A stretch of DNA of 64,000 nt. It comes from Paraconexibacter algicola. Its GTDB lineage: Bacteria > Actinomycetota > Thermoleophilia > Solirubrobacterales > Solirubrobacteraceae. Below the pieces are notes generated by a model, which saw only the letters and a list, made by a program, of their open reading frames with translations, was not told the origin of the DNA and searched no databases. Position numbers and translations under genes: made by a program. The stretch is taken from positions 1,880,978-1,944,977 of the forward strand of contig NZ_PYYB01000001.1 of the NCBI RefSeq assembly GCF_003044185.1, read 5' to 3'. Below are positions 50,348-58,599 of the stretch, in pieces; position 1 is the stretch's first letter; every line of letters begins with the position of its first letter.

Positions 50348-52641
50348 ACCCTCCGTCCGCAACCGAACCCAGCCGCCGCTTCTACCGGCAGCTCGCGACC
50401 CACGCGGGTCTCGAGTTCGTCGTGCTCGACCCGGCCGACTCGGGCACGCCCGAGCACCGGGCGGTCAACCCGCTGGCCGCACGGATGCTCTCCGAGCAGA
50501 TCTGCCGGCACTTCACGATCCTCCCGATCAGCTACGCGGGCGGCACCGTCACGATCGCGACCTCCACGCCGGCCGACGACGTCGCCCGTGACGTCGCGCA
50601 GTCGCTCACCGGTCGCGACGTCGCGTTCGTCGTCGCCCCCGAGGAGGAGCTGCAGCGCGCGATCGACGAGACGTTCGTGCAGTGGCCCGCGGGCATGGGG
50701 CCCGAGGGCGGCGCCGCCGGTTCCTGGGAGGGCTCGACCGAGGCGGACGCGGACACGCGCGTCACCGACCCCGCGTTCCCGACCCGCCTGGGCGACCTGC
50801 TGGTGGCGCGCGGCATCGCGACGGACGAGCAGATCGCGGGCGCCCTGGCCGAGCAGGCCCGCACCGGCAGCCGCCTCGGCGAGGTGCTCGTCCACAGCGG
50901 CATCATCACCGAGCCGGAGCTCGTCGCGATCCTCGCCGAGCAGTTCCAGCTGCCGCTCGTCGACCTGTCCGAGTACGACCCGGACCCGGCCGCGCTCGCG
51001 CTCATCCCCGAGCCGCTCGCGCGCCACCTGCGCTGCGTGCCGATCGCGGTCGACGACACGACCCTGTACCTCGCGGTCGCCGACGTCCTCGACGACGACA
51101 CCGTCTCGGCGCTGCGCGAGCACACCCACCTGGAGCTGCGCGGCTTCCTTGCCTCCCGCAACTCGATCGACGAGCTGCTGCAGCGCGTCAACGGCGGCGA
51201 GTACGTCTCGGTCGCGAAGTCCGAGCTGCTCGAGCGGTTCCCGGAGGAGTGCGCCAACCGCGTCCTCAGCTCCGCGCAGAAGGTCTTCTTCATCGCGCTG
51301 GCCGTCGTGATCGTCGTGCTCGCCGTGATCTTCCCGAAGGTCACGATCATCACGCTGATCGGCCTCGCGTCGATCTTCTACCTGGCGACCTCGCTCTACA
51401 AGTTCGTCCTGACGTACAACGCGCTCGGGCACACCTACGAGATCGACGTGACGCAGGAGGAGCTCGACGCGATCGACGAGCGCGACCTGCCGGTCTACAC
51501 AATCCTCGTCCCGCTCTATCGCGAGGCCGCGGTCCTCCCGCGCCTGGTCGACGGCATCGGCGGCCTCGACTACCCGAAGACGAAGCTCGACGTGCGGCTG
51601 CTCTGCGAGGAGGACGACGACGAGACCGTCCCGGCCATCCGCGCCATGAACCTGCCGCCGCACTTCAAGCTCGTCGTCGTCCCCGACGCGCAGCCGAAGA
51701 CGAAGCCGAAGGCGTGCAACTACGGGCTGCTGCAGGCCGACGGCAAGTACGTCGTCATCTTCGACGCCGAGGACCGGCCCGACCCGGACCAGCTGAAGAA
51801 GATCGTCGTCGCGTTCGACAAGGCGGACCCGCGCGTCACCTGCATCCAGGCGAAGCTCAACTACTTCAACTCCGACCAGAACCTCCTGACCCGGTGGTTC
51901 ACGACGGAGTACTCGATGCACTTCGACCTGCTGCTCCCCGGCCTCGACGCGCAGGGCGTGCCGATCCCGCTGGGCGGCACCTCCAACCACTTCGTCACCG
52001 ACCGGCTGATCGACCTCGCCGCGTGGGACCCGTTCAACGTCACCGAGGACGCCGACCTGGGCATCCGCCTCCACAAGGCGGGCTTCAAGACGGCGATGAT
52101 CGACTCCACCACGCTGGAGGAGGCGAACTCCGACCTCAACAACTGGATCCGCCAGCGGTCGCGCTGGATCAAGGGCTACATCCAGACGTGGCTCGTGCAC
52201 ATGCGCAACCCGCCGCGGCTCCTGCGCCAGATCGGGCTGAAGAGCTTCATCAGCTTCCAGCTCGTCGTCGGCGGCACGTTCATCTTCCTGCTGAACCCGA
52301 TCTTCTGGGCGCTGACGACCGTGTTCTTCTTCACGGAGGCGGGCTTCATCCAGGAACTGTTCCCGAGCTTCGTGTTCTACGCCGCGGCGTTCATGCTGTT
52401 CATCGGGAACTTCGTGTTCATGTACCTGAACGTCGCCGGCTCGGTCCAGCGCGGGTACTTCGACCTCGCCAAGTACGCCCTCCTGTCCCCGCTGTACTGG
52501 GGCCTCATGTCGATCGCGGCGTGGAAGGGCTTCCTGCAGCTGTTCTACCGGCCCTTCTACTGGGAGAAGACGGTGCACGGACTCGACGCGGGCCACGAGA
52601 GCCCCGCGCCGGTGACGACGTCCGCGCCGCCGACCCGCTGA
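50344..52641 (+). CDS. Family-2 glycosyltransferase with N-terminal MshEN cyclic-di-GMP-binding module
   Basis: 765 residues. Residues 1-~110 are a GspE_N-like alpha/beta region. Residues 148-171 and 177-200 are two 24-residue RLGxxL..G......L...L..Q motifs separated by five residues (ARTGS), the arrangement defined for MshEN c-di-GMP binders. Residues ~206-283 complete the module. Two helices follow (~312-358). The GT-A core contains 'YTILVPLYREAAVLPRL', D474-A-E-D477, 'GGTSNHF' (544-550), E568-D-A-D571 and Q604-R-S-R-W608 (QxxRW), i.e. a processive-type GT2 as in cellulose or PNAG synthases. Four or five C-terminal helices form the likely channel. It probably polymerises and exports a polysaccharide under c-di-GMP control, comparable to NfrB, which has the same two parts in other order. 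Confidence 0.92.
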   Translation: MNPPSATEPSRRFYRQLATHAGLEFVVLDPADSGTPEHRAVNPLAARMLSEQICRHFTILPISYAGGTVTIATSTPADDVARDVAQSLTGRDVAFVVAPEEELQRAIDETFVQWPAGMGPEGGAAGSWEGSTEADADTRVTDPAFPTRLGDLLVARGIATDEQIAGALAEQARTGSRLGEVLVHSGIITEPELVAILAEQFQLPLVDLSEYDPDPAALALIPEPLARHLRCVPIAVDDTTLYLAVADVLDDDTVSALREHTHLELRGFLASRNSIDELLQRVNGGEYVSVAKSELLERFPEECANRVLSSAQKVFFIALAVVIVVLAVIFPKVTIITLIGLASIFYLATSLYKFVLTYNALGHTYEIDVTQEELDAIDERDLPVYTILVPLYREAAVLPRLVDGIGGLDYPKTKLDVRLLCEEDDDETVPAIRAMNLPPHFKLVVVPDAQPKTKPKACNYGLLQADGKYVVIFDAEDRPDPDQLKKIVVAFDKADPRVTCIQAKLNYFNSDQNLLTRWFTTEYSMHFDLLLPGLDAQGVPIPLGGTSNHFVTDRLIDLAAWDPFNVTEDADLGIRLHKAGFKTAMIDSTTLEEANSDLNNWIRQRSRWIKGYIQTWLVHMRNPPRLLRQIGLKSFISFQLVVGGTFIFLLNPIFWALTTVFFFTEAGFIQELFPSFVFYAAAFMLFIGNFVFMYLNVAGSVQRGYFDLAKYALLSPLYWGLMSIAAWKGFLQLFYRPFYWEKTVHGLDAGHESPAPVTTSAPPTR

Positions 52642-52645
52642 GACC

Positions 52646-54424
52646 ATGAGCACCGTCCTGAACCCCCCGCCCGGCGGCACCCCGCCGTCCAACCCCGCTG
52701 CGCACGGGCACCGCTCCGGCACCGTCCTGGACGACGCCCCGCGCGGCCCGCAGGTCGCGATGCCGGGCGCCCTGGTGTCCTTCGGGCTGTTCCTCGCGCT
52801 CGCGGTCGTCTACTTCCTGATCGGCTACAAGATCACGATCGACCAGCACGTCATCGTGTTCGACGCGCTGGACCGCCTGACGCGCGCGTACCTGGTCTGG
52901 CACAACGACCCGCCGAAGCTCGCCGCGATCGGCTTCGTGTTCGCGCCGCTGACGACGTTCGCGATGCTGCCGTTCGCGCTCGTGAAGCCGCTCGCGACCT
53001 CGCTGATCGCGCTGCCGCTGATGAGCGCCGTGTTCGCCGCGGGCACGATCGTCATCCTCGACCGCACGCTCGCGCGCTGCGACATGAACGCGATCCTGCG
53101 GCTGCCGCTGCTCGCGCTCTTCGCGTTCAACCCGTTCTGGGTCTTCTACGCCGGCAACGGCATGAGCGAGGTCATCTACGCCTTCTTCCTCGCGTTCAGC
53201 CTCTACTGCTTCGTGTCCTGGTACGCGACGACCGAGCCGCGCTTCCTCATCGGCGCCGGCTTCGGCATCGCGGTCCTCGTGCTCACCCGGTACGCGTTCA
53301 TCGTCTGGGCCGTCCTGCTCGCCGTGCTCATCGCCGTCGCGCTCGTGCGACGCCGCGCGAGCAAGATCGAGGTCGAGGGCTCCGTGATCGCGTTCGCCGC
53401 GCCCGTCGTCTACGTGCTGGCGCTGTGGATCCTCTTCAACACGCTCATCGTCGGCGACCCGTTCGGCTGGATCACGAGCACGACGACCTCGACGCAGGCC
53501 GTCAACGCGACCGGCATCGACACCACCGGCGACCTGACGTTCAACGAGATCGCCCGGCGGCTGCTGGAGCTGAACGTCACGGTCTTCCCGCTCGCGTTCG
53601 TCGTCGTCCCTGCGCTCGTCCTGACGTTCGTCGCGCAGCGCAACGACATGGCCCTGTGGCTCGCGTCGTTCGTCGTCCTGGGCATCGTGATCATGGGCGG
53701 CAACGCCTACATCAACGACCAGGAGGGCCTGCTGACGCTGCGCGACTCGATGCCCATGTACGTCGCCGCGTTCGTCGGTGCCGCCTGGGTCTTCCGCAGC
53801 TTCGAGACGGCCCGGGTCGGCGTCTGGGCGGCGACCGTCGCGCTGCTGGTGATCAACCTGTTCACGGCCTGGAGCGGGATGCAGAGCTATCCGTTCCAGT
53901 CGCTGGAGCAGGCGTTCGTCCGCGCGGTGAAGACCGGCGACGACCAGACCGGGGTCGCGTCGCGCGGCGGCTTCCGCGGGGGCGTGCTCTCCGAGGCGCA
54001 GATGGCCGGGTACATCAACCGCAACGTCACGCGCAACAACGCGATCCTGACGGACAACGCGAAGACCTTCGGCGTGATCATCCTCAGCGGCCGTCCGCAG
54101 CTGTTCTTCGACCGCATCGACAAGGGCGACACGCGCTTCCGCCAGGTGCTCGACAACCCGTGGGGCACGGTCGACTACGTGCTGCTGACGATCAACCCGA
54201 GCTCGGGCGACCTGGTCCAGCAGAAGTACCCGCGCGCCAACGACGGCCTCGTGCGCGGCCTGACCGCCGTCGCCCGCACCGAGCGGTACCTGCTGCTCCG
54301 GGTCGCGCGCACCGACCCGGCCCGGCGCCGGACCGCCGCGCGCACGCCGGCGACCGCAGGCGGCACCGCCGCGACGCCCGCCGCCACGCCGACCCCGACG
54401 CCCACCCCGACCGCGACCCCGTGA
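52646..54424 (+). CDS. GT-C-like polytopic membrane protein, possible lipid-linked-sugar glycosyltransferase
   Basis: 592 residues. About 11 membrane helices from residue ~40 to ~410, with a polar first loop ('DQHVIVFDALDRLTRAYLVWHNDPPK'), then a soluble domain ('NRNVTRNNAILTDNAKTFGVIILSG', 'FDRIDKGDTRFRQVLDN', 'VDYVLLTINP') and a Thr/Pro-rich tail. The helix-rich N-terminal part with a periplasmic C-terminal domain is typical of GT-C enzymes (PMT/ArnT-like), but the catalytic acidic pair is not clear. Starts 4 bp after the GT2 gene. It may decorate the glycan or attach it to a carrier (inference). Confidence 0.8.
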   Translation: MSTVLNPPPGGTPPSNPAAHGHRSGTVLDDAPRGPQVAMPGALVSFGLFLALAVVYFLIGYKITIDQHVIVFDALDRLTRAYLVWHNDPPKLAAIGFVFAPLTTFAMLPFALVKPLATSLIALPLMSAVFAAGTIVILDRTLARCDMNAILRLPLLALFAFNPFWVFYAGNGMSEVIYAFFLAFSLYCFVSWYATTEPRFLIGAGFGIAVLVLTRYAFIVWAVLLAVLIAVALVRRRASKIEVEGSVIAFAAPVVYVLALWILFNTLIVGDPFGWITSTTTSTQAVNATGIDTTGDLTFNEIARRLLELNVTVFPLAFVVVPALVLTFVAQRNDMALWLASFVVLGIVIMGGNAYINDQEGLLTLRDSMPMYVAAFVGAAWVFRSFETARVGVWAATVALLVINLFTAWSGMQSYPFQSLEQAFVRAVKTGDDQTGVASRGGFRGGVLSEAQMAGYINRNVTRNNAILTDNAKTFGVIILSGRPQLFFDRIDKGDTRFRQVLDNPWGTVDYVLLTINPSSGDLVQQKYPRANDGLVRGLTAVARTERYLLLRVARTDPARRRTAARTPATAGGTAATPAATPTPTPTPTATP

Positions 54425-55224
54425 CGATGGTCCACGATCCGTCCACCCCCGCCTCCCCCGAGGGCGACGACCTCGCCGCCGCGGTCAACGCGCGCGTCGC
54501 GGCGATCCTCGCGGACGCCGAGGCGCGCGCCCGAGAGCTCCAGGCCGAGGTCGAGGCCGAGACCGCCCGCCGGGCCGTCACCGTCCGCCTCGACGCCGAG
54601 GAGGACGCGACCGCGATCCTCCAGGAGGCCGAGCACGAGGCCGCCCGCTACCTGGAGGAGGCGCGGCGCCGCGTCGACCGCTTCGCCCAGGGCCGCATCC
54701 AGCGGCTGACGTCGATCGCCGACGACCTCGCCGCCCGAGCGGGCGAGCTGCAGCTGCGCCTCGACCAGACGCTCGAGGTCAAGGCCGAGCTCGACGAGCT
54801 CGTCGAGACGCTCCGCTCCGCCGCCGCGGATGCTGCCGCCGAGGCCGCCCGGCCGATGCCGACGCTGCCCGGCCTGACCTCCGACGAGCTCGGTCGGGCC
54901 GTCGCGCCGCGCCGCCCCGACCCCGCCCCGGCCGACGCGCCGCCCGCGGCCGCGCCATCGCCCGCGGCTGCCGCGCCGGCGCCCTCGCCGACCGAGCCCG
55001 CCGCGGCACCCGCGCGGCCCGCCCTGCGCCCCGTGACCGCGACCCCCGCCGCGCCGCCGGCCCGGCCGCTCAGCCCCGAGGCCGAGGCCGTCCGCGCCCG
55101 GATCCGGGACGCAGCCCGCGCCCTGCCCGAGACCTCCCCGACGCCGGACCGTGCCGCCGCCCCGGAGCGGAAGCCGCGCCCGGCCATTCCCGTCCGTCCG
55201 CCACTGCCGAAGGACGATGCCTGA
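54421..55224 (+). CDS. DivIVA-like coiled-coil protein with proline/alanine-rich tail
   Basis: 267 residues from GTG 54421, forming a GTGA overlap with the membrane protein (ATG 54427 is an alternative). Residues ~15-140 form one long coiled coil ('AEARARELQAEVEAETARRA', 'AARYLEEARRRVDRFAQGR'), similar in style to DivIVA/Wag31 and polar scaffolds. Residues ~145-267 are Pro/Ala-rich and disordered. It could position the glycosyltransferases at a cell site. The next gene overlaps it as TGATG. Confidence 0.8.
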   Translation: MTMVHDPSTPASPEGDDLAAAVNARVAAILADAEARARELQAEVEAETARRAVTVRLDAEEDATAILQEAEHEAARYLEEARRRVDRFAQGRIQRLTSIADDLAARAGELQLRLDQTLEVKAELDELVETLRSAAADAAAEAARPMPTLPGLTSDELGRAVAPRRPDPAPADAPPAAAPSPAAAAPAPSPTEPAAAPARPALRPVTATPAAPPARPLSPEAEAVRARIRDAARALPETSPTPDRAAAPERKPRPAIPVRPPLPKDDA

Positions 55225-56753
55225 TGCGTGTCGCCCGTCTGACGATGATCGCCGCGACCGCCGCCCTCCTCGGCGGCTGCGGGGCGGTCGCCAACGAAGA
55301 CCAGAACTCCGACATCTCGACCAGCACGACGCGGACCACCGCGACGACGCCCCGGACGACCACCACCCCCGAGGGCGCCCGCACACGCCGCGACTCGGCC
55401 AACGACGAGGGCGGCCAGAAGGTCGTCGGCGGACCGGGTTCCCCGGCGGTGACCGGGGCGACCGGCGCCGACACCGCGACGGTGCCCTCGACGCAGCAGG
55501 GCGTCCCGGCGGGCGGTGTCGCCGCGGCCGGGACGGTCGGCAGCAGCACCGGCGCCGCGCTGGCGCTCCGCCCGTTCTCCTCGAACTCGCCGTGGAACAC
55601 CGCGGTGGAGAACGCCGCGATCGACCGGCGCTCGCGTCAGTGGATCACGGGCGCGCAGCAGCGGCTCGGCGTGGTCGAGCAGGCAGGACGGGCGCCGCGG
55701 CGCGAGCGCCGCACGATCAACGCGGGCCTCTTCATCAACACACGCCGCTGGACCGTTCCGGTCGTCGACGAGGAGGGCGCGGTCCCGACCCGTGTCGTCT
55801 GCCGTCAGCTGCCGCCCTACTGCGGTGACGGCGCGCGGGTCACGTCGCTGCTCGTGCCGGCCGACGAGTCGCCCCTGCCGCAGTACGACGGCTGGTTCAC
55901 GGTCATCAACCGCAGCGAGGGCGTCGCCTACGACCTCTGGCGGGCGCGTCGCGGCCGCAACGGCAACGTCATCAGCTACCAGTTCATGCGCAAGTGGGAT
56001 CTCAACGGTCCGGGCTTCCAGGAGCCCAACACCGTCTCCGCCCGCGGTTCCGGCCTGCCGCTGTTCGCGGGCCTGATCCAACCCGAGGAGATCCAGGCCG
56101 GCCGCATCGAGCACGCGCTCGCGATCTCCCTCCCGGGCCCCGCGCAGCGCAACTACGTGCAGCCCGCATCGTCGACCGACGGCGTCGGGCAGCTCAGCTC
56201 GATTCCCGAAGGCGCCCGGATCAAGCTGCGCTCCTCCGTCACCCTCGCGTCCCTCAACCGCCGGGTCGACGCGCGGTGCGACGACCCCGCGTTCGGGCTC
56301 ACCGCCCGGGACGACGGCACGGTCGACCGGTCCGTCCGTCGGAGCGCCTGCACGCCCTACCGCTTCCCGGGACGGACCAACCGCAAGGCGGCCGAGGCGT
56401 TGATCTCCGCCCTCAAGCGGTATGGCGCGATCGTCGTGGACCGCTCCCGCGTGCCCACGCTCTACGCGAAGCTCAACTACGACTGGAGCCAGCCGCTGCG
56501 CGACCCGCAGGGCCGGCTGCTGGACGGCAACGGCCGCGCTCTCACGCAGGCGCAGTTGAACGCCTCGGGCGACGTCTCCACCCCGCTCCTTCGCGGCAAC
56601 GAGATCGAGGGCCTCAAGGTCTCCGACTTCGAGGTCGTGGAGGTCCGCGGCAACATCCTCAAGTTCCCCGCCCTGAACAGCGTCACGGCGCAGTCCAGCC
56701 AGGGCCAGACCCGCAACCCGAACGGCCAGACGTTCACCCCGGGAATCCCATGA
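55224..56753 (+). CDS. Lipoprotein of an uncharacterised secreted family
   Basis: 509 residues. Signal peptide with lipobox 'LLGGC' (C19), a Thr-rich linker (~30-110), then a globular domain of ~380 residues. The domain resembles a family of bacterial secreted proteins seen only as 'hypothetical': landmarks 'SSNSPWNTAVE', 'QYDGWFTVIN', 'VAYDLWRAR', 'FAGLIQPEEIQAGRIEHALAIS', 'EALISALKRYGAIVVDRS', and 'VSDFEVVEV' near the end. The combination 'GxIxHAL...ALKRYG' suggests one conserved active cleft, but the activity is unknown. Envelope-anchored by lipid; ATGA overlap with the next lipoprotein. A role in processing the glycan made by this operon is possible. Confidence 0.82.
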   Translation: MRVARLTMIAATAALLGGCGAVANEDQNSDISTSTTRTTATTPRTTTTPEGARTRRDSANDEGGQKVVGGPGSPAVTGATGADTATVPSTQQGVPAGGVAAAGTVGSSTGAALALRPFSSNSPWNTAVENAAIDRRSRQWITGAQQRLGVVEQAGRAPRRERRTINAGLFINTRRWTVPVVDEEGAVPTRVVCRQLPPYCGDGARVTSLLVPADESPLPQYDGWFTVINRSEGVAYDLWRARRGRNGNVISYQFMRKWDLNGPGFQEPNTVSARGSGLPLFAGLIQPEEIQAGRIEHALAISLPGPAQRNYVQPASSTDGVGQLSSIPEGARIKLRSSVTLASLNRRVDARCDDPAFGLTARDDGTVDRSVRRSACTPYRFPGRTNRKAAEALISALKRYGAIVVDRSRVPTLYAKLNYDWSQPLRDPQGRLLDGNGRALTQAQLNASGDVSTPLLRGNEIEGLKVSDFEVVEVRGNILKFPALNSVTAQSSQGQTRNPNGQTFTPGIP

Positions 56754-58495
56754 GCCGACGACTGACCACCTCCTGGATCGCGATCGCCGCCTGCGGCGTG
56801 CTCGTCGCCGGCTGCGGCGTGGACACCAACGACGCCGGAGACGTCTCGACGTCCCCGACCGTCCAGTCGCCGTCCTCCCGCGGGGCGACGACCGGCGCGA
56901 GCAGCGCCGAGCAGCAGCGGCGCCTCGAGGCGCGGCTGCCCAAGCGACCGAGTGGCACCGTCGCGATCGACGGGCGCACGCAGGACTCGCTGACCCGTCA
57001 GGGAGCGGTCAGCTACCGCGGCCAGGGCGGGACGTCGCGCCTGACGTTCAGCGGTTCGACCGAGGACCGCGCCTACCAGAACCTCTGCTCGGGACGGGTC
57101 GACGCGATCGAGGTGACGACGCTGCCCTCGCAGGGCATCATCGACCTCTGCGCGGCTCGTGGCATCAAGCTGGTCAACCCGCTCCAGCTCGCGTCGGACG
57201 CGATCGTCCTCGCGACGAAGAACGAGTCCGACGTCGGCGGCGACTGCATCACGGTCAAGCAGGCCAACGACATCTACCGCGCCGGCTCGACGATCAGCAA
57301 CTGGTCCCAGCTCGGCTTCGACGACCTGCCGCTGCGCGCGACCGGCCGCGAGGCCGACAGCGACGTGTTCCAGTTCTTCGGCCAGCTGGTGCTCAACCGG
57401 GTCGACGCGTCCCTCGCCGACGTTCGCAGCGACTACATCGTGCACGCCTCCGACCCGCGCGAGCGGCGTGAGGTCACCAACGCGACGCGGATCGCGGCCG
57501 TCGCCGGGCGCGTCAGTCGGTACCGGGCGCGTCTGCGCGCCCGCACGATCACGACGCGGCGCGCCTACGTCGCACGCGCCGAGCGCGCGGCCGACCGGCG
57601 CATCCTCGCCGAGATCCGCCGGGTCAACGAGCGCAACCGCCGCCTGAAGATCACGGTCGATGCGCAGGCGCTCGAAGCCCGCAACCGTCGGCTCGTGGAG
57701 CTCGCGAAGCGTCGCGCCCGCGCCCGGGCCAACGCAGCGTACGACGCCCGCCTGGAGCTGCAGGTCCGGCGCTACCGCACCGAGCAGCTCGCGCAGGCGG
57801 ACAGTGCCGGGACCGTCGGTGCCTTCCGGTTCAGCTACTACGAGCTGTTCGAGGAGGAGCTGCGGCCCCTGGAGGTCGACTTCGGTGTCCCCGAGACGGA
57901 GAGCGGTCAGCCGGTCCGCGTTGGTGATCTGCGTGACGCCGACCAGCGACGCCTGCGTGCCGGGACGACCGGTCCGACCGGTCCGACCGGCAGCACGGGC
58001 GCGTCGGGCGCCGCGGCGATCGACCCGCAGACCCCGCTCAGCGGTGACGCGTCGCTGCCCCGGACGGACCGCAACGGCAAGACGATCTATCCAGGCCCCG
58101 GCTGCGTCTTCCCGGCGCAGACGACGATCACCACGGGCGTCTACCCGTTGACCCAGCGGCTGTTCGTCGTCACCTCGGAGCTGGCGCTGCGTCGGCGCGA
58201 GGTGCGGACCTTCCTGGACTACCTCGTCAGCCAGTCCCGGACGCTCGCGACCGAGAACCGGCTCGTCCCGATCACCGATCAGCAGCTGTCGGACGAGCTG
58301 CTCACGATCAGGGGCACGCGGCCGTCCGAGCAGGAGGTCGCGGGCACCGAGGTCGAGCAGTCCGCGGACGAGGGCTCGTCGACCGTCACCGTCCCGGGGG
58401 GGCAGTCGCCGCCGGCGACGACCACGCCCGCCACGCCGCCGCCGGCCACGGGGACGGACTCGGGGATCCCGGGCGTCTCCTCGCGCGGCGGCTGA
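56750..58495 (+). CDS. PstS-like substrate-binding lipoprotein interrupted by a coiled coil
   Basis: 581 residues. Lipobox 'LVAGC' (C22). Residues ~67-236 match the first part of a PstS-type binding protein ('TFSGSTEDRAYQNLCSGRVDAIEVT', 'DAIVLATKNES', 'ITVKQANDIYRAGSTISNWSQL', 'ADSDVFQFFGQLVL'). Residues ~237-352 are an Arg-rich helical coiled coil where PstS has only a short loop. Residues ~353-380 resume the fold ('GTVGAFRFSYYELFEEELRPLEVDFG', compare PstS 'GYFGYAYY'). Residues ~400-425 are collagen-like ('GTTGPTGPTGSTGASG'), and ~444-520 complete the binding protein ('GVYPLTQRLFVVTS'). No ABC permease or ATPase is adjacent, so transport is doubtful and a binding or structural role is likelier. 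Confidence 0.82.
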   Translation: MSRRLTTSWIAIAACGVLVAGCGVDTNDAGDVSTSPTVQSPSSRGATTGASSAEQQRRLEARLPKRPSGTVAIDGRTQDSLTRQGAVSYRGQGGTSRLTFSGSTEDRAYQNLCSGRVDAIEVTTLPSQGIIDLCAARGIKLVNPLQLASDAIVLATKNESDVGGDCITVKQANDIYRAGSTISNWSQLGFDDLPLRATGREADSDVFQFFGQLVLNRVDASLADVRSDYIVHASDPRERREVTNATRIAAVAGRVSRYRARLRARTITTRRAYVARAERAADRRILAEIRRVNERNRRLKITVDAQALEARNRRLVELAKRRARARANAAYDARLELQVRRYRTEQLAQADSAGTVGAFRFSYYELFEEELRPLEVDFGVPETESGQPVRVGDLRDADQRRLRAGTTGPTGPTGSTGASGAAAIDPQTPLSGDASLPRTDRNGKTIYPGPGCVFPAQTTITTGVYPLTQRLFVVTSELALRRREVRTFLDYLVSQSRTLATENRLVPITDQQLSDELLTIRGTRPSEQEVAGTEVEQSADEGSSTVTVPGGQSPPATTTPATPPPATGTDSGIPGVSSRGG

Positions 58496-58505
58496 CGCCG
58501 CGCGA
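58481..58505. terminator. Hairpin at operon end with stop codon in loop
   Basis: Perfect 10-bp stem TCGCGCGGCG/CGCCGCGCGA; the 5-nt loop GCTGA contains the TGA of the last operon gene. Followed by a G+C simple repeat (58528-58556). Probable terminator. Confidence 0.55.
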
Positions 58506-58599
58506 CGCGCGATGTGACCCAAGCCGTGCGGCGCGCGCGGCGCGCGCGGCGCGCCGGACGGCCGGGGTCGCCGCGGCGTGTCGCCGGTTCGTCGGAGGT

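Noticed and set aside
56750-58495. Calling the interrupted binding protein PstS of a phosphate ABC transporter
   Set aside because: No pstC, pstA or pstB gene is nearby, the fold is interrupted twice, and the operon context is glycan synthesis.
58528-58556. Tandem GCGCGCGGC-like repeat as a meaningful minisatellite
   Set aside because: Short, imperfect and made only of G and C; expected in this base composition.
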